Of a stretch of DNA of 64,000 nt, positions 57,412 to 64,000 are shown piece after piece. The DNA is taken from contig VSNG01000013.1 of NCBI GenBank assembly GCA_009774175.1, forward strand, positions 1 to 64,000, read 5' to 3'. The DNA is from Lachnospiraceae bacterium (lineage in GTDB: Bacteria > Bacillota > Clostridia > Lachnospirales > Lachnospiraceae). The position numbers and the translations under genes are program-made. How positions within the stretch are numbered: the stretch's first letter is position 1; each line of letters starts with the position of its first letter. The notes below the pieces were generated by a model, which saw only the letters and a program-made list of their open reading frames with translations, had not been told where the DNA came from and did no database searches.

Positions 57412-58956
57412 ATGGGAAGAAAGAAACCGGCAGTGTTAATGATTCTGGACGGCTACGGCTTGAACGAGAAGACGGAGGGCAACGCGGTTGCGCTGGCAAA
57501 GACGCCTGTAATGGACAAACTGATGACGGAATATCCTTTCGTAAAGGGAAATGCCAGTGGCATGGCGGTAGGACTGCCTGACGGCCAGATGGGCAATTCC
57601 GAGGTGGGACATCTGAACATGGGCGCGGGGCGCATCGTGTATCAGGAGCTCACAAGAATTACGAAAGAAATTCAGGACGGCACCTTTTTTGAAAATCCGG
57701 CCCTTCTCGACGCGGTGAACAATTGTAAGAAGAACGATTCCTCGCTGCATATGTTCGGGCTTTTATCCGACGGCGGCGTGCACAGCCACAACACGCATCT
57801 TTACGGGCTGCTGGAGCTGGCGAAGAGAAACGGCCTTTCCAAGGTATACGTGCATGCTTTTCTGGACGGAAGAGATACGCCTCCGGCAAGCGGCAAGGGG
57901 TATGTGGAAGATCTGGAAGCGGAGATGAAAAAGATCGGCATCGGCGAGGTGGCGACGGTGACGGGCCGCTATTATGCAATGGACAGGGACAATAACTACG
58001 ACAGAGTGGAGAAAGCTTATCTGGCCCTCACAAAGGGCGAGGGACTGGAAGCGGAAAGCGGCCCGGCCGGCATTCAGGCTTCTTACGACAGAGAAGAAAC
58101 GGACGAGTTTGTAAAACCTACGGTGGTGAAGAAAGACGGCGCGCCCGTGGCAACCATAAAAGACGGGGATTCCGTGATCTTCTTTAACTTCCGTCCTGAC
58201 AGGGCGAGAGAGATTACCAGAAGCTTCTGCGACGATGATTTTAAGGGCTTCGACAGGGGAGAGAGACTGGATCTGACCTATGTATGCTTCTCCGATTACG
58301 ATCCGACCATTTTAAATAAGGAAGTGGCCTTCCATAAGATTTCCGTGACCAATACCTTCGGCGAATGGCTGGCGGCGCATCAGATGAAGCAGGCAAGAAT
58401 TGCGGAGACAGAGAAATACGCCCATGTAACCTTCTTCTTCAACGGCGGCGTGGAGGAGCCCAACGAGGGAGAAACCCGTATTCTGGTTAATTCCCCCAAG
58501 GATGTGGCGACCTATGACTTAAAGCCCCAGATGAGCGCTTACGAGGTTTGCGATAAGCTGGTGGATGCGATTAAGTCACAGGAGTATGATGTGATTATCA
58601 TTAACTTTGCAAATCCTGATATGGTAGGCCATACCGGCGTGCAGGATGCGGCTGTCAAGGCTGTGGAGGCTGTGGACTCCTGCGTGGGCCGTGCGGTGGA
58701 TGCCATTAAGGAGGTGGACGGCGTGCTGTTTATCTGCGCTGACCACGGCAATGCGGAGCAGCTGCTGGATTATGAGACGGGGGCGCCTTTCACAGCTCAC
58801 ACGACCAATCCCGTTCCCTTTATTCTGGTGAATGCCGATCCTGCCTGCAAGCTTCGCGAGGGCGGCTGTCTGGCGGACATCGTGCCCACCCTGATTGAGC
58901 TGATGGGAATGGAACAGCCGGCGGAAATGACAGGAAAATCCCTGCTGGTTAAATAA
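57412..58956 (+). CDS. gpmI: 2,3-bisphosphoglycerate-independent phosphoglycerate mutase
   Basis: A 514-residue glycolytic enzyme. The phosphatase-fold domain begins KKPAVLMILDGYGLNEKTEG with a metal-binding Asp. The catalytic Ser63 lies in PDGQMGNSEVGHLNMGAGR. The transferase domain has VHAFLDGRDTPPASG and TVTGRYYAMDRDNNYDRVEK, and the end contains LFICADHGNAEQLLD and FTAHTTNPVPF. It interconverts 3- and 2-phosphoglycerate with manganese. The start at 57412 follows AAAGGAGA. It is a single-gene unit, closed by a terminator. Confidence 0.97.
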   Translation: MGRKKPAVLMILDGYGLNEKTEGNAVALAKTPVMDKLMTEYPFVKGNASGMAVGLPDGQMGNSEVGHLNMGAGRIVYQELTRITKEIQDGTFFENPALLDAVNNCKKNDSSLHMFGLLSDGGVHSHNTHLYGLLELAKRNGLSKVYVHAFLDGRDTPPASGKGYVEDLEAEMKKIGIGEVATVTGRYYAMDRDNNYDRVEKAYLALTKGEGLEAESGPAGIQASYDREETDEFVKPTVVKKDGAPVATIKDGDSVIFFNFRPDRAREITRSFCDDDFKGFDRGERLDLTYVCFSDYDPTILNKEVAFHKISVTNTFGEWLAAHQMKQARIAETEKYAHVTFFFNGGVEEPNEGETRILVNSPKDVATYDLKPQMSAYEVCDKLVDAIKSQEYDVIIINFANPDMVGHTGVQDAAVKAVEAVDSCVGRAVDAIKEVDGVLFICADHGNAEQLLDYETGAPFTAHTTNPVPFILVNADPACKLREGGCLADIVPTLIELMGMEQPAEMTGKSLLVK

Positions 58957-58977
58957 TAGGACGAACGAAAGTACAAG

Positions 58978-59015
58978 CAGACCTGGAATGCACAGCGTTT
59001 CAGGTCTGTTTTTTT
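58978..59015 (+). terminator. Intrinsic terminator after gpmI
   Basis: CAGACCTGGAA (58978-58988) and TTTCAGGTCTG (58998-59008) form the stem, followed by seven T residues. Confidence 0.85.
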
Positions 59016-59063
59016 CTGCACACGGCACCCGGAGGAAGAAGGCGCTTTCATGCCCGATTGTGG

Positions 59064-59137
59064 TTGACAATAGCCGACATGTAGATGTATACTAACTGTA
59101 CCACCACAAATAGTACACATAATATTGTGGGGGGGGG
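59064..59137 (+). promoter_or_regulatory. Promoter, TGTAC/GTACA palindrome and G9 tract before the GntR operon
   Basis: TTGACA (59064-59069) and TATACT (59088-59093) are 18 bp apart. TGTAC (59097-59101) and GTACA (59113-59117) form an inverted repeat over the start-site region, as expected for YtrA-type GntR repressors. A run of nine G (59129-59137) follows in the leader, 26 bp before the ATG. Confidence 0.65.
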
Positions 59138-59163
59138 TACAAATTGCAGAGAAAGGAGATAGC

Positions 59164-59523
59164 ATGATAATTATAGACTATAAAGATACCCGTCCAATTT
59201 ACGAACAGGTTGTGGAGCGGTTCAAGACTCTGATTTTGAAGGGCGCCATACTGCCGGATGAGCAGATGCCGTCGGTTCGCAATCTGGCGATGGAACTGTC
59301 GATCAATCCCAATACGATCCAGAAGGCTTATGCGGAGCTGGAAAGGCAGGGCTTTATTTATTCCGTAAAGGGAAGGGGAAGCTTTGTGTCCGGCGACGGG
59401 AATCTTGTGGAAAAAAGAAAAAGGGAGTACCTGGATGAAATACTACGGCTTGCCAAGGAGGTGCTGGAGATCGGCATGACCAAGATGGAGCTTGTATTCG
59501 AAATCGAGCAGCTGCAGGTATAG
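59164..59523 (+). CDS. YtrA-type GntR-family repressor
   Basis: A 119-residue short GntR regulator starting MIIIDYKDTRPIYEQVVERF behind AAAGGAGA. The winged helix contains LPDEQMPSVRNLAMELSINP, then NTIQKAYAELERQGFIYSVK and GRGSFVSG. A brief helical tail (DEILRLAKEVLEIGMTKMEL) serves for dimerisation and leaves no room for a ligand domain, as in the YtrA group. It heads an operon with an ABC ATPase and a permease, like ytrA-ytrB-ytrC, and very likely represses it through the TGTAC/GTACA palindrome. Such operons often respond to cell-wall-active agents. Confidence 0.9.
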   Translation: MIIIDYKDTRPIYEQVVERFKTLILKGAILPDEQMPSVRNLAMELSINPNTIQKAYAELERQGFIYSVKGRGSFVSGDGNLVEKRKREYLDEILRLAKEVLEIGMTKMELVFEIEQLQV

Positions 59524-59537
59524 AAGGAGAGGAGCTT

Positions 59538-60443
59538 ATGATAGAGATACATAATCTGACGAAATATTTTGACAATATAAAGGCCGTCGATGAAGTCAGC
59601 GTCGCCATTCGGGAGAAGACGGTTTTTGGCCTGATTGGTACGAACGGCGCGGGAAAGAGCACGGTGCTTCGCATGCTGTCGGGGGTGCTTAAGCCTGACG
59701 GCGGAACGGTGGCGGTTGACAACATGCCCGTGTATGACAACGTGGAGGCGAAAAAGAAGCTGTTTTTCATTGCAGACGAGCCGTACTTTTTCGCAAACGC
59801 TAATGCGGGCACCATGGAGCATTATTACAGCGGTGTTTTTGAAGAGTTTAACAGGCTGGAATTTTATCAGTATCTGGAAAAATTCAATCTGGATAAAAAC
59901 CGCAAGATCGGAACCTTTTCCAAGGGCATGAAGAAACAGCTGGCATTGCTTTTGGGAATATGCTCGCACACGAAATATATTTTGTGCGACGAGACCTTTG
60001 ACGGACTGGATCCGGTGATGCGGCAGGGAATCAAGTCCATCTTTGCCAAGGAGATGGAGGAGCGGGGGCTGACCCCTGTGATTGCATCCCATAACCTGAG
60101 GGAGCTTGAGGATATCTGCGATCATGTGGGATTGTTACATAAGGGCGGCGTTCTGCTCTCCAAGGATCTGGAGGATATGAAGTGCAACATCCAGAAGGTG
60201 CAGTGCGTATTCTCTTCGGTGGAAGACGAATTGAAGGCGTTAAATGGAATTGAAGTGTTAAAGAAGGAGCAGAGGGGGTCGCTTTGTACGATCACCGTGC
60301 GCAGTACGAGAGAGGAAGTGGAGGCCAGATTCGCCACGGTAGATACTATTTTTTACGAGGTGCTTCCATTGTCTCTGGAGGAGATCTTTATCAGCGAGAC
60401 GGAGGTGGTAGGATATGACATCAAAAAACTCATTTTGGGATAG
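59538..60443 (+). CDS. ABC transporter ATP-binding protein (YtrB-like)
   Basis: A 301-residue ATPase. Walker A is LIGTNGAGKSTVLRML and the signature is FSKGMKKQLAL (LSGGQ replaced by FSKGM, common in this ABC-2 group). Walker B is YILCDETFDGLDP with the catalytic Glu, and the switch His is in IASHNLREL. A C-terminal regulatory part of about 80 residues follows. It starts 14 bp after the GntR gene and overlaps the permease gene by 29 bp, so the three form one operon. Confidence 0.92.
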   Translation: MIEIHNLTKYFDNIKAVDEVSVAIREKTVFGLIGTNGAGKSTVLRMLSGVLKPDGGTVAVDNMPVYDNVEAKKKLFFIADEPYFFANANAGTMEHYYSGVFEEFNRLEFYQYLEKFNLDKNRKIGTFSKGMKKQLALLLGICSHTKYILCDETFDGLDPVMRQGIKSIFAKEMEERGLTPVIASHNLRELEDICDHVGLLHKGGVLLSKDLEDMKCNIQKVQCVFSSVEDELKALNGIEVLKKEQRGSLCTITVRSTREEVEARFATVDTIFYEVLPLSLEEIFISETEVVGYDIKKLILG

Positions 60444-62577
60444 CAGCAGGGAAAACCATAAACGCCGGATCTGGGTCTGGATTGTGACGGTATTGTCGCA
60501 GCTTCTGATTTACGGCGGCATGACGATGATTTATTTAAGCCGCATCAAGGGCTTTAACGAGGATGGCAATTACAGGAGCGCGGAGGCTTTTTGGCAGGCG
60601 ATGTATCAGGCAGCCAAGGATGCGCTGGGATTTTCCGATAACCTGTACGGCATTATTTTTATTCTGGCGGCGCTCATTGCCATGCAGGGATTTTCTTATC
60701 TGTATGACAGACGTAAGGTGGATTTGTATCACAGCGTTCCGGTGTCAAAAAACAGAAGGTTTGCGGTTGTTTATACGAATGGCCTGATTATTTATCTGAC
60801 GGCCCGTCTTTTGGGCCTGCTTTTGGGTACGGGGATTGCGGCTTCTCAGGGCGCGGTAAACGCGGAAGTGATGGCGGAGGCGGGACTTGCCTTTCTCTGG
60901 AATCTGGCATTCTTCCTGTTTTATTACCACCTGATGATTCTGGCAGTGATGGTGACCGGTAACCGGTTTGTGACGATCTGCGGGTTTCTGGTATTGTCCT
61001 TTTATGAATTTGCGGCCTACACGCTGATCAACAGCTTAAGGGCGAACTTTTTTCATACTTACTCAGGCTATTTTATTTATCAGGAAGCAAGGTTTTGTCC
61101 GATGTCTGATTATACCGCCAATATCTGGCAGCTTAAGAATGCGAAGAATGCTTCGGAGGCGGCGCGGATTGCCATGCCTCTTGCGGCCAGGTGGATTGGG
61201 ATTGCGCTGGTGATTCTGGTAATTGCCTGGTTTGCCTACAAAAAGAGAGCTTCCGAGGCGGCAGGAAAGGCCGTTGCCTATGGCTTTCTAAAGCCTGTGC
61301 TTAAGGTGGCGGTGGCGATTCCTGCGGCATATCTTGCGGGACAGCTTGTGTACGACACCTCCTATCAAAACGAGCTGCTTCTGGTGGCCGGTATGCTGGC
61401 AGGCGGCCTGATTGTCTGTGCGGCCATGGAAGTTATCTATGATTTTGATATCAAGAGCCTGTTCAGACATTTGCTGTCAAGCGCCGTGGCGCTGGCGGGC
61501 ATTCTGGCAATATTTTGTATTTTTAAATGGGATTTGTTCGGGTATGACAATTACATTCCGGCACAAAATAAGATAGAAAGTATTGCAATTGACGCGGCCG
61601 GATACTATGATGATTATTGGGACGAGGACGGGCACTATGTGAACGGCTCCGATTACCAAAAGGAAACCATGTTTTTGACCGATACAGAACCTGTTCTTGC
61701 GCTGGTAGAGAAGGCAGAGCAGATTGATCCTGAGGCGGAAAATAACGACGGGACGATAGCAGCCATGGAGATTCTCTATCGTCTGCAATCCGGCAGGGAG
61801 AAGGCCAGAAGGATTTGGGTAAACTATGACGATCCGGAAACGGAGGAGCTTCTCAACCGCATTTTCAGCACGGACGCCTTTAAGAAGGGTAAGTTTCAGG
61901 GGATTCAGGACGAGACCGATCGGGTGGAGGCCGTTAATTATTCCAACGGCGCGGCCAGAACCATTGTGCCCAAAGAGGCGGCGAAAAAGCTGCGGGACGC
62001 CTGGGTGAAGGACATGGAGCAGTTTGATTTTTCGCTGGCAAAGAATAACCGTCCCTGCGGCGTTGTCATTATGGCCTACGGCGCTGACATGGATTATGTG
62101 CAGAGACGGTATTTTGTGTATGACAGTTTTGTCAACACGATCGAATTACTCAAACACTATGAAGCGTACTATCCGGTGGAGCTAAATGTGGCGGATATCG
62201 ACAGCATTGCGGTGACCTGTTATCACAATGAGATTTCCAATGATCCCGATGCGGTATTCAGGGATGATACAAGGTATGGGGCTGTTGCAGAGGCAGAATA
62301 TGTGGACACCTATGTGGACTGCACGGTGCAGGAGACCTTTTATGAGGAGGCGCAGATTGCGCAGATTCTGCCCCATATTTATCCCAGCTATATTGATGCG
62401 CCGTGGAGCCTTTACGGAGAAAGTACGGATGACCCCAATAACTATTCTCTGGAGGTCGTGTTTAAGAAGGATTCTGCCTACCCTTATGAGAGAGGAAGCT
62501 ATTATTTTAACTATAGCTTCCGGCAGGGCGAGGTGCCCGATTTTGTAAAAGAGGCTACAGCCTACACGCCCCAGTAG
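60415..62577 (+). CDS. Large ABC-2-type permease
   Basis: A 720-residue protein whose ATG lies inside the end of the ATPase gene, after GGAGGTG. The first about 390 residues form 9-10 helices. The family-typical loop is FSYLYDRRKVDLYHSVPVSK. The last helix is followed by an extracellular domain of about 320 residues beginning DLFGYDNYIPAQNKIESIAI, rich in acidic and Tyr residues, with repeats of short Asp/Tyr patterns. YtrC-like permeases share this layout. The substrate is unknown. A role in wall-antibiotic response is suggested by the YtrA-type repressor. Confidence 0.83.
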   Translation: MTSKNSFWDSSRENHKRRIWVWIVTVLSQLLIYGGMTMIYLSRIKGFNEDGNYRSAEAFWQAMYQAAKDALGFSDNLYGIIFILAALIAMQGFSYLYDRRKVDLYHSVPVSKNRRFAVVYTNGLIIYLTARLLGLLLGTGIAASQGAVNAEVMAEAGLAFLWNLAFFLFYYHLMILAVMVTGNRFVTICGFLVLSFYEFAAYTLINSLRANFFHTYSGYFIYQEARFCPMSDYTANIWQLKNAKNASEAARIAMPLAARWIGIALVILVIAWFAYKKRASEAAGKAVAYGFLKPVLKVAVAIPAAYLAGQLVYDTSYQNELLLVAGMLAGGLIVCAAMEVIYDFDIKSLFRHLLSSAVALAGILAIFCIFKWDLFGYDNYIPAQNKIESIAIDAAGYYDDYWDEDGHYVNGSDYQKETMFLTDTEPVLALVEKAEQIDPEAENNDGTIAAMEILYRLQSGREKARRIWVNYDDPETEELLNRIFSTDAFKKGKFQGIQDETDRVEAVNYSNGAARTIVPKEAAKKLRDAWVKDMEQFDFSLAKNNRPCGVVIMAYGADMDYVQRRYFVYDSFVNTIELLKHYEAYYPVELNVADIDSIAVTCYHNEISNDPDAVFRDDTRYGAVAEAEYVDTYVDCTVQETFYEEAQIAQILPHIYPSYIDAPWSLYGESTDDPNNYSLEVVFKKDSAYPYERGSYYFNYSFRQGEVPDFVKEATAYTPQ

Positions 62578-62598
62578 CGGGTGGTTATCATGTGACGA

Positions 62599-63372
62599 AT
62601 GGCAGTGAAGGAGTTTTTGGTGAAGGATAACAGCTTGTCGGAGCCTGTGATACAGGTGAAGGATCTATATAAGATATACAGGGTCGGGGAGGAGCGGGTG
62701 CGGGCTTTAAACGGCGTCAGCTTCTCCATCAGGCGGGGGTGCTTCTGTTCCATCGTGGGCGCCTCCGGCTCCGGCAAATCGACTCTTTTGAACATGCTGG
62801 CAGGACTGGAGAAACCAACCAAGGGTGAGATTGTGATTGCGGGAGAGCATATGGAAAAAAAGAGCGAGAACCAGCTTGTGGCTTTCCGCAGGGAGCATAT
62901 CGGGTTTATATTTCAGTCCTTTAACCTGATGGGCACCATGAACGCCGTTGAAAATGTGGCGCTGCCCCTGACCTTTCAGGGAATGGATAAAAAGAGCAGA
63001 AATAAAAAAGCCGAGGAAATGCTGGAGCTTGTGGGGCTGACCAAATATAAGAGCCACAGGCCGAACCAGATGTCGGGCGGACAGCAGCAGCGTGTGGGCG
63101 TAGCCCGGGCGCTGGTGGTGGAGCCGGAGATAATCTTTGCGGACGAACCGACGGGAAATCTTGATTCCAACACTTCGGTTGAGGTTATGAATCTGATGAA
63201 GCGGGTGGTGAGAGAGAAAAACCAGACCCTGGTGATGGTTACGCATGACAATTATCTGGCCGGGTTTGCAGATATCATTTTGCGGATCAGGGACGGAAAG
63301 ATTCTGGAAATCGAGGATCGCACGGGGCAGGATATTCCCGATGAGATTGCGGTCAGGACGGAAGAAGGGTAG
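62599..63372 (+). CDS. ABC transporter ATP-binding protein (MacB/LolD type)
   Basis: A 257-residue ATPase. Walker A is IVGASGSGKSTLLNMLAGL, the signature QMSGGQQQRVGVARAL and Walker B EIIFADEPTGNLDSNT, with TLVMVTHDNYLAG. ATG 62599 has no good ribosome site; GTG 62620, 6 bp after AAGGAG, is a likely alternative start and loses nothing conserved. It belongs to a second transport system: the next gene encodes an exported protein and the permease presumably lies beyond the window. It is on the same strand 21 bp after the ABC-2 permease. Confidence 0.9.
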   Translation: MAVKEFLVKDNSLSEPVIQVKDLYKIYRVGEERVRALNGVSFSIRRGCFCSIVGASGSGKSTLLNMLAGLEKPTKGEIVIAGEHMEKKSENQLVAFRREHIGFIFQSFNLMGTMNAVENVALPLTFQGMDKKSRNKKAEEMLELVGLTKYKSHRPNQMSGGQQQRVGVARALVVEPEIIFADEPTGNLDSNTSVEVMNLMKRVVREKNQTLVMVTHDNYLAGFADIILRIRDGKILEIEDRTGQDIPDEIAVRTEEG

Positions 63373-63425
63373 TCTTTTGAAATAGTAACGAACAGAGAAA
63401 TACGGAAATCGGAAGGACAGGAGCA

Positions 63426-64000
63426 ATGAGAAGAAAAGATAAGTGCCGGGGAAGAGCAGCGGGAAGACTGGCGGGCGGATTGGCCGGCCTGTTTTTTGCG
63501 TTGGCGGTTTTGGGACAGGGAGCAGACGGGCATATGGCGGCGGTCTACGCACAGGAGGAGCCTGTGACGGATACGCAGTATGAATCCGAAGAGAATAAGC
63601 AGGAGGAGTCGGTCAGCGAAAACGCCATCAAATATATCGAGCGGTCTTCCGACCGGGTGATTACGGATGAAGACCGTGCAGACGCCGACGAGGATATGCT
63701 TTATTACATGCAGAGTCTGGAAGTGCGCTATCATCTGGATGAAAAGGTGATGGAGAGTCTGCACAAGGTATTTGACAGCGCGGTGTATTATATTGCCAAT
63801 ACGGAAATGTCCCTGACGGAGCTTTGGACATATGTGTCCTCCGTAAAATCTTCCATGGAGTCGGCGGCGGTGGAGAAGGTAACGCAGACCACCAGCGAGT
63901 TTCTGCAGGTGGGAGATAACTGGCAGACACCCATTGTGAGCTATGGGCAGGGCGTATCCATTGTGCTTCCCATCGTCAATTTCGGAACGGAGGAATTAAA
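63426..64000 (+). CDS. Exported protein of an ABC export system (3' end outside window)
   Basis: An open frame from ATG 63426 (GGACAGGAG upstream) to the window end, at least 191 residues. A basic start (MRRKDKCRGRAAGR) leads into a signal peptide (LAGGLAGLFFALAVLGQGAD), with probable cleavage near AVYAQEEP. The mature part is acidic and helical (ESEENKQEESVSENAIKYIE, then DADEDMLYYMQSLEVRYHLD) and turns to a beta-like region (PIVSYGQGVSIVLPIVNFGT). It is placed where MacA-like or accessory lipoproteins of MacB-type exporters are found, but I do not recognise the family. Confidence 0.7.
   Translation, partial: MRRKDKCRGRAAGRLAGGLAGLFFALAVLGQGADGHMAAVYAQEEPVTDTQYESEENKQEESVSENAIKYIERSSDRVITDEDRADADEDMLYYMQSLEVRYHLDEKVMESLHKVFDSAVYYIANTEMSLTELWTYVSSVKSSMESAAVEKVTQTTSEFLQVGDNWQTPIVSYGQGVSIVLPIVNFGTEEL

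Noticed and set aside
1..64000. tRNA, rRNA, CRISPR array, insertion sequence, prophage or attachment-site features
   Set aside because: I found no cloverleaf, regular spacer-repeat array, transposase or integrase, or phage structural gene. The debris region near the start has no visible transposon ends.

Overview
The window looks like chromosomal DNA of a low-to-medium-GC anaerobic Firmicute of class Clostridia, most likely a gut Lachnospiraceae. The reasons are the gene families (FlxA-like and DUF6033 proteins, MecA adaptor, BlaI/M56 pair, GtrA/GtrB-type trio, GH112 phosphorylase with N-acetylhexosamine kinase), the strong AGGAGG-type ribosome sites and the clostridial-type sigma-A promoters. 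I saw no rRNA, tRNA, CRISPR array, insertion sequence or prophage.

Positions 1-14,260 are accessory in character. They hold metal and signalling modules separated by gene debris: a DtxR-type repressor, two HMA metallochaperones, an ArsR regulator with a CPC-type P1B ATPase, a PepSY protein with a two-component system, and a GHKL/LytTR pair with a lipoprotein. Between them lie truncated or frameshifted pieces of DtxR, MATE, TetR, ArsR, FeoB and AraC genes. Positions 14,591-17,744 carry the most striking locus: a NACHT-type STAND ATPase with a C-terminal pentapeptide-like tract, followed 22 bp later by a RelA/SpoT-fold nucleotidyltransferase. This has the layout of a sensor and effector pair and is my best candidate for an undescribed defence or stress system.

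Positions 17,862-25,643 hold an LtaS-like sulfatase-fold membrane enzyme, an FlxA-like protein, a BirA-box-controlled BioY, a DUF1284 protein and a GT-C / GT2 / GtrA trio that probably glycosylates a cell-surface polymer, perhaps the one made by the LtaS-like enzyme. A chemoreceptor, a GH31 glycosidase with a divergent AraC regulator, a sigma / anti-sigma / ABC exporter operon and purF follow, up to 37,639.

Positions 37,684-43,995 hold a PAS-GAF-GGDEF protein, an orphan LytTR regulator, and a lacto-N-biose/galacto-N-biose phosphorylase with its kinase (mucin or milk-glycan salvage), followed by a TetR gene. Divergent from TetR is a five-gene operon (44,245-48,932: SCP2-like, alpha/beta hydrolase, condensation-like enzyme, carrier protein, AMP-forming ligase) that resembles a miniature non-ribosomal or lipid-conjugate assembly line.

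The last part, 49,072-64,000, is more housekeeping in nature: DUF6033, Rrf2, BlaI-M56, MecA, DEAD-box helicase, YgjP-like peptidase and GpmI. It ends in a GntR-controlled ABC transporter operon and a second ABC system cut off by the window end.
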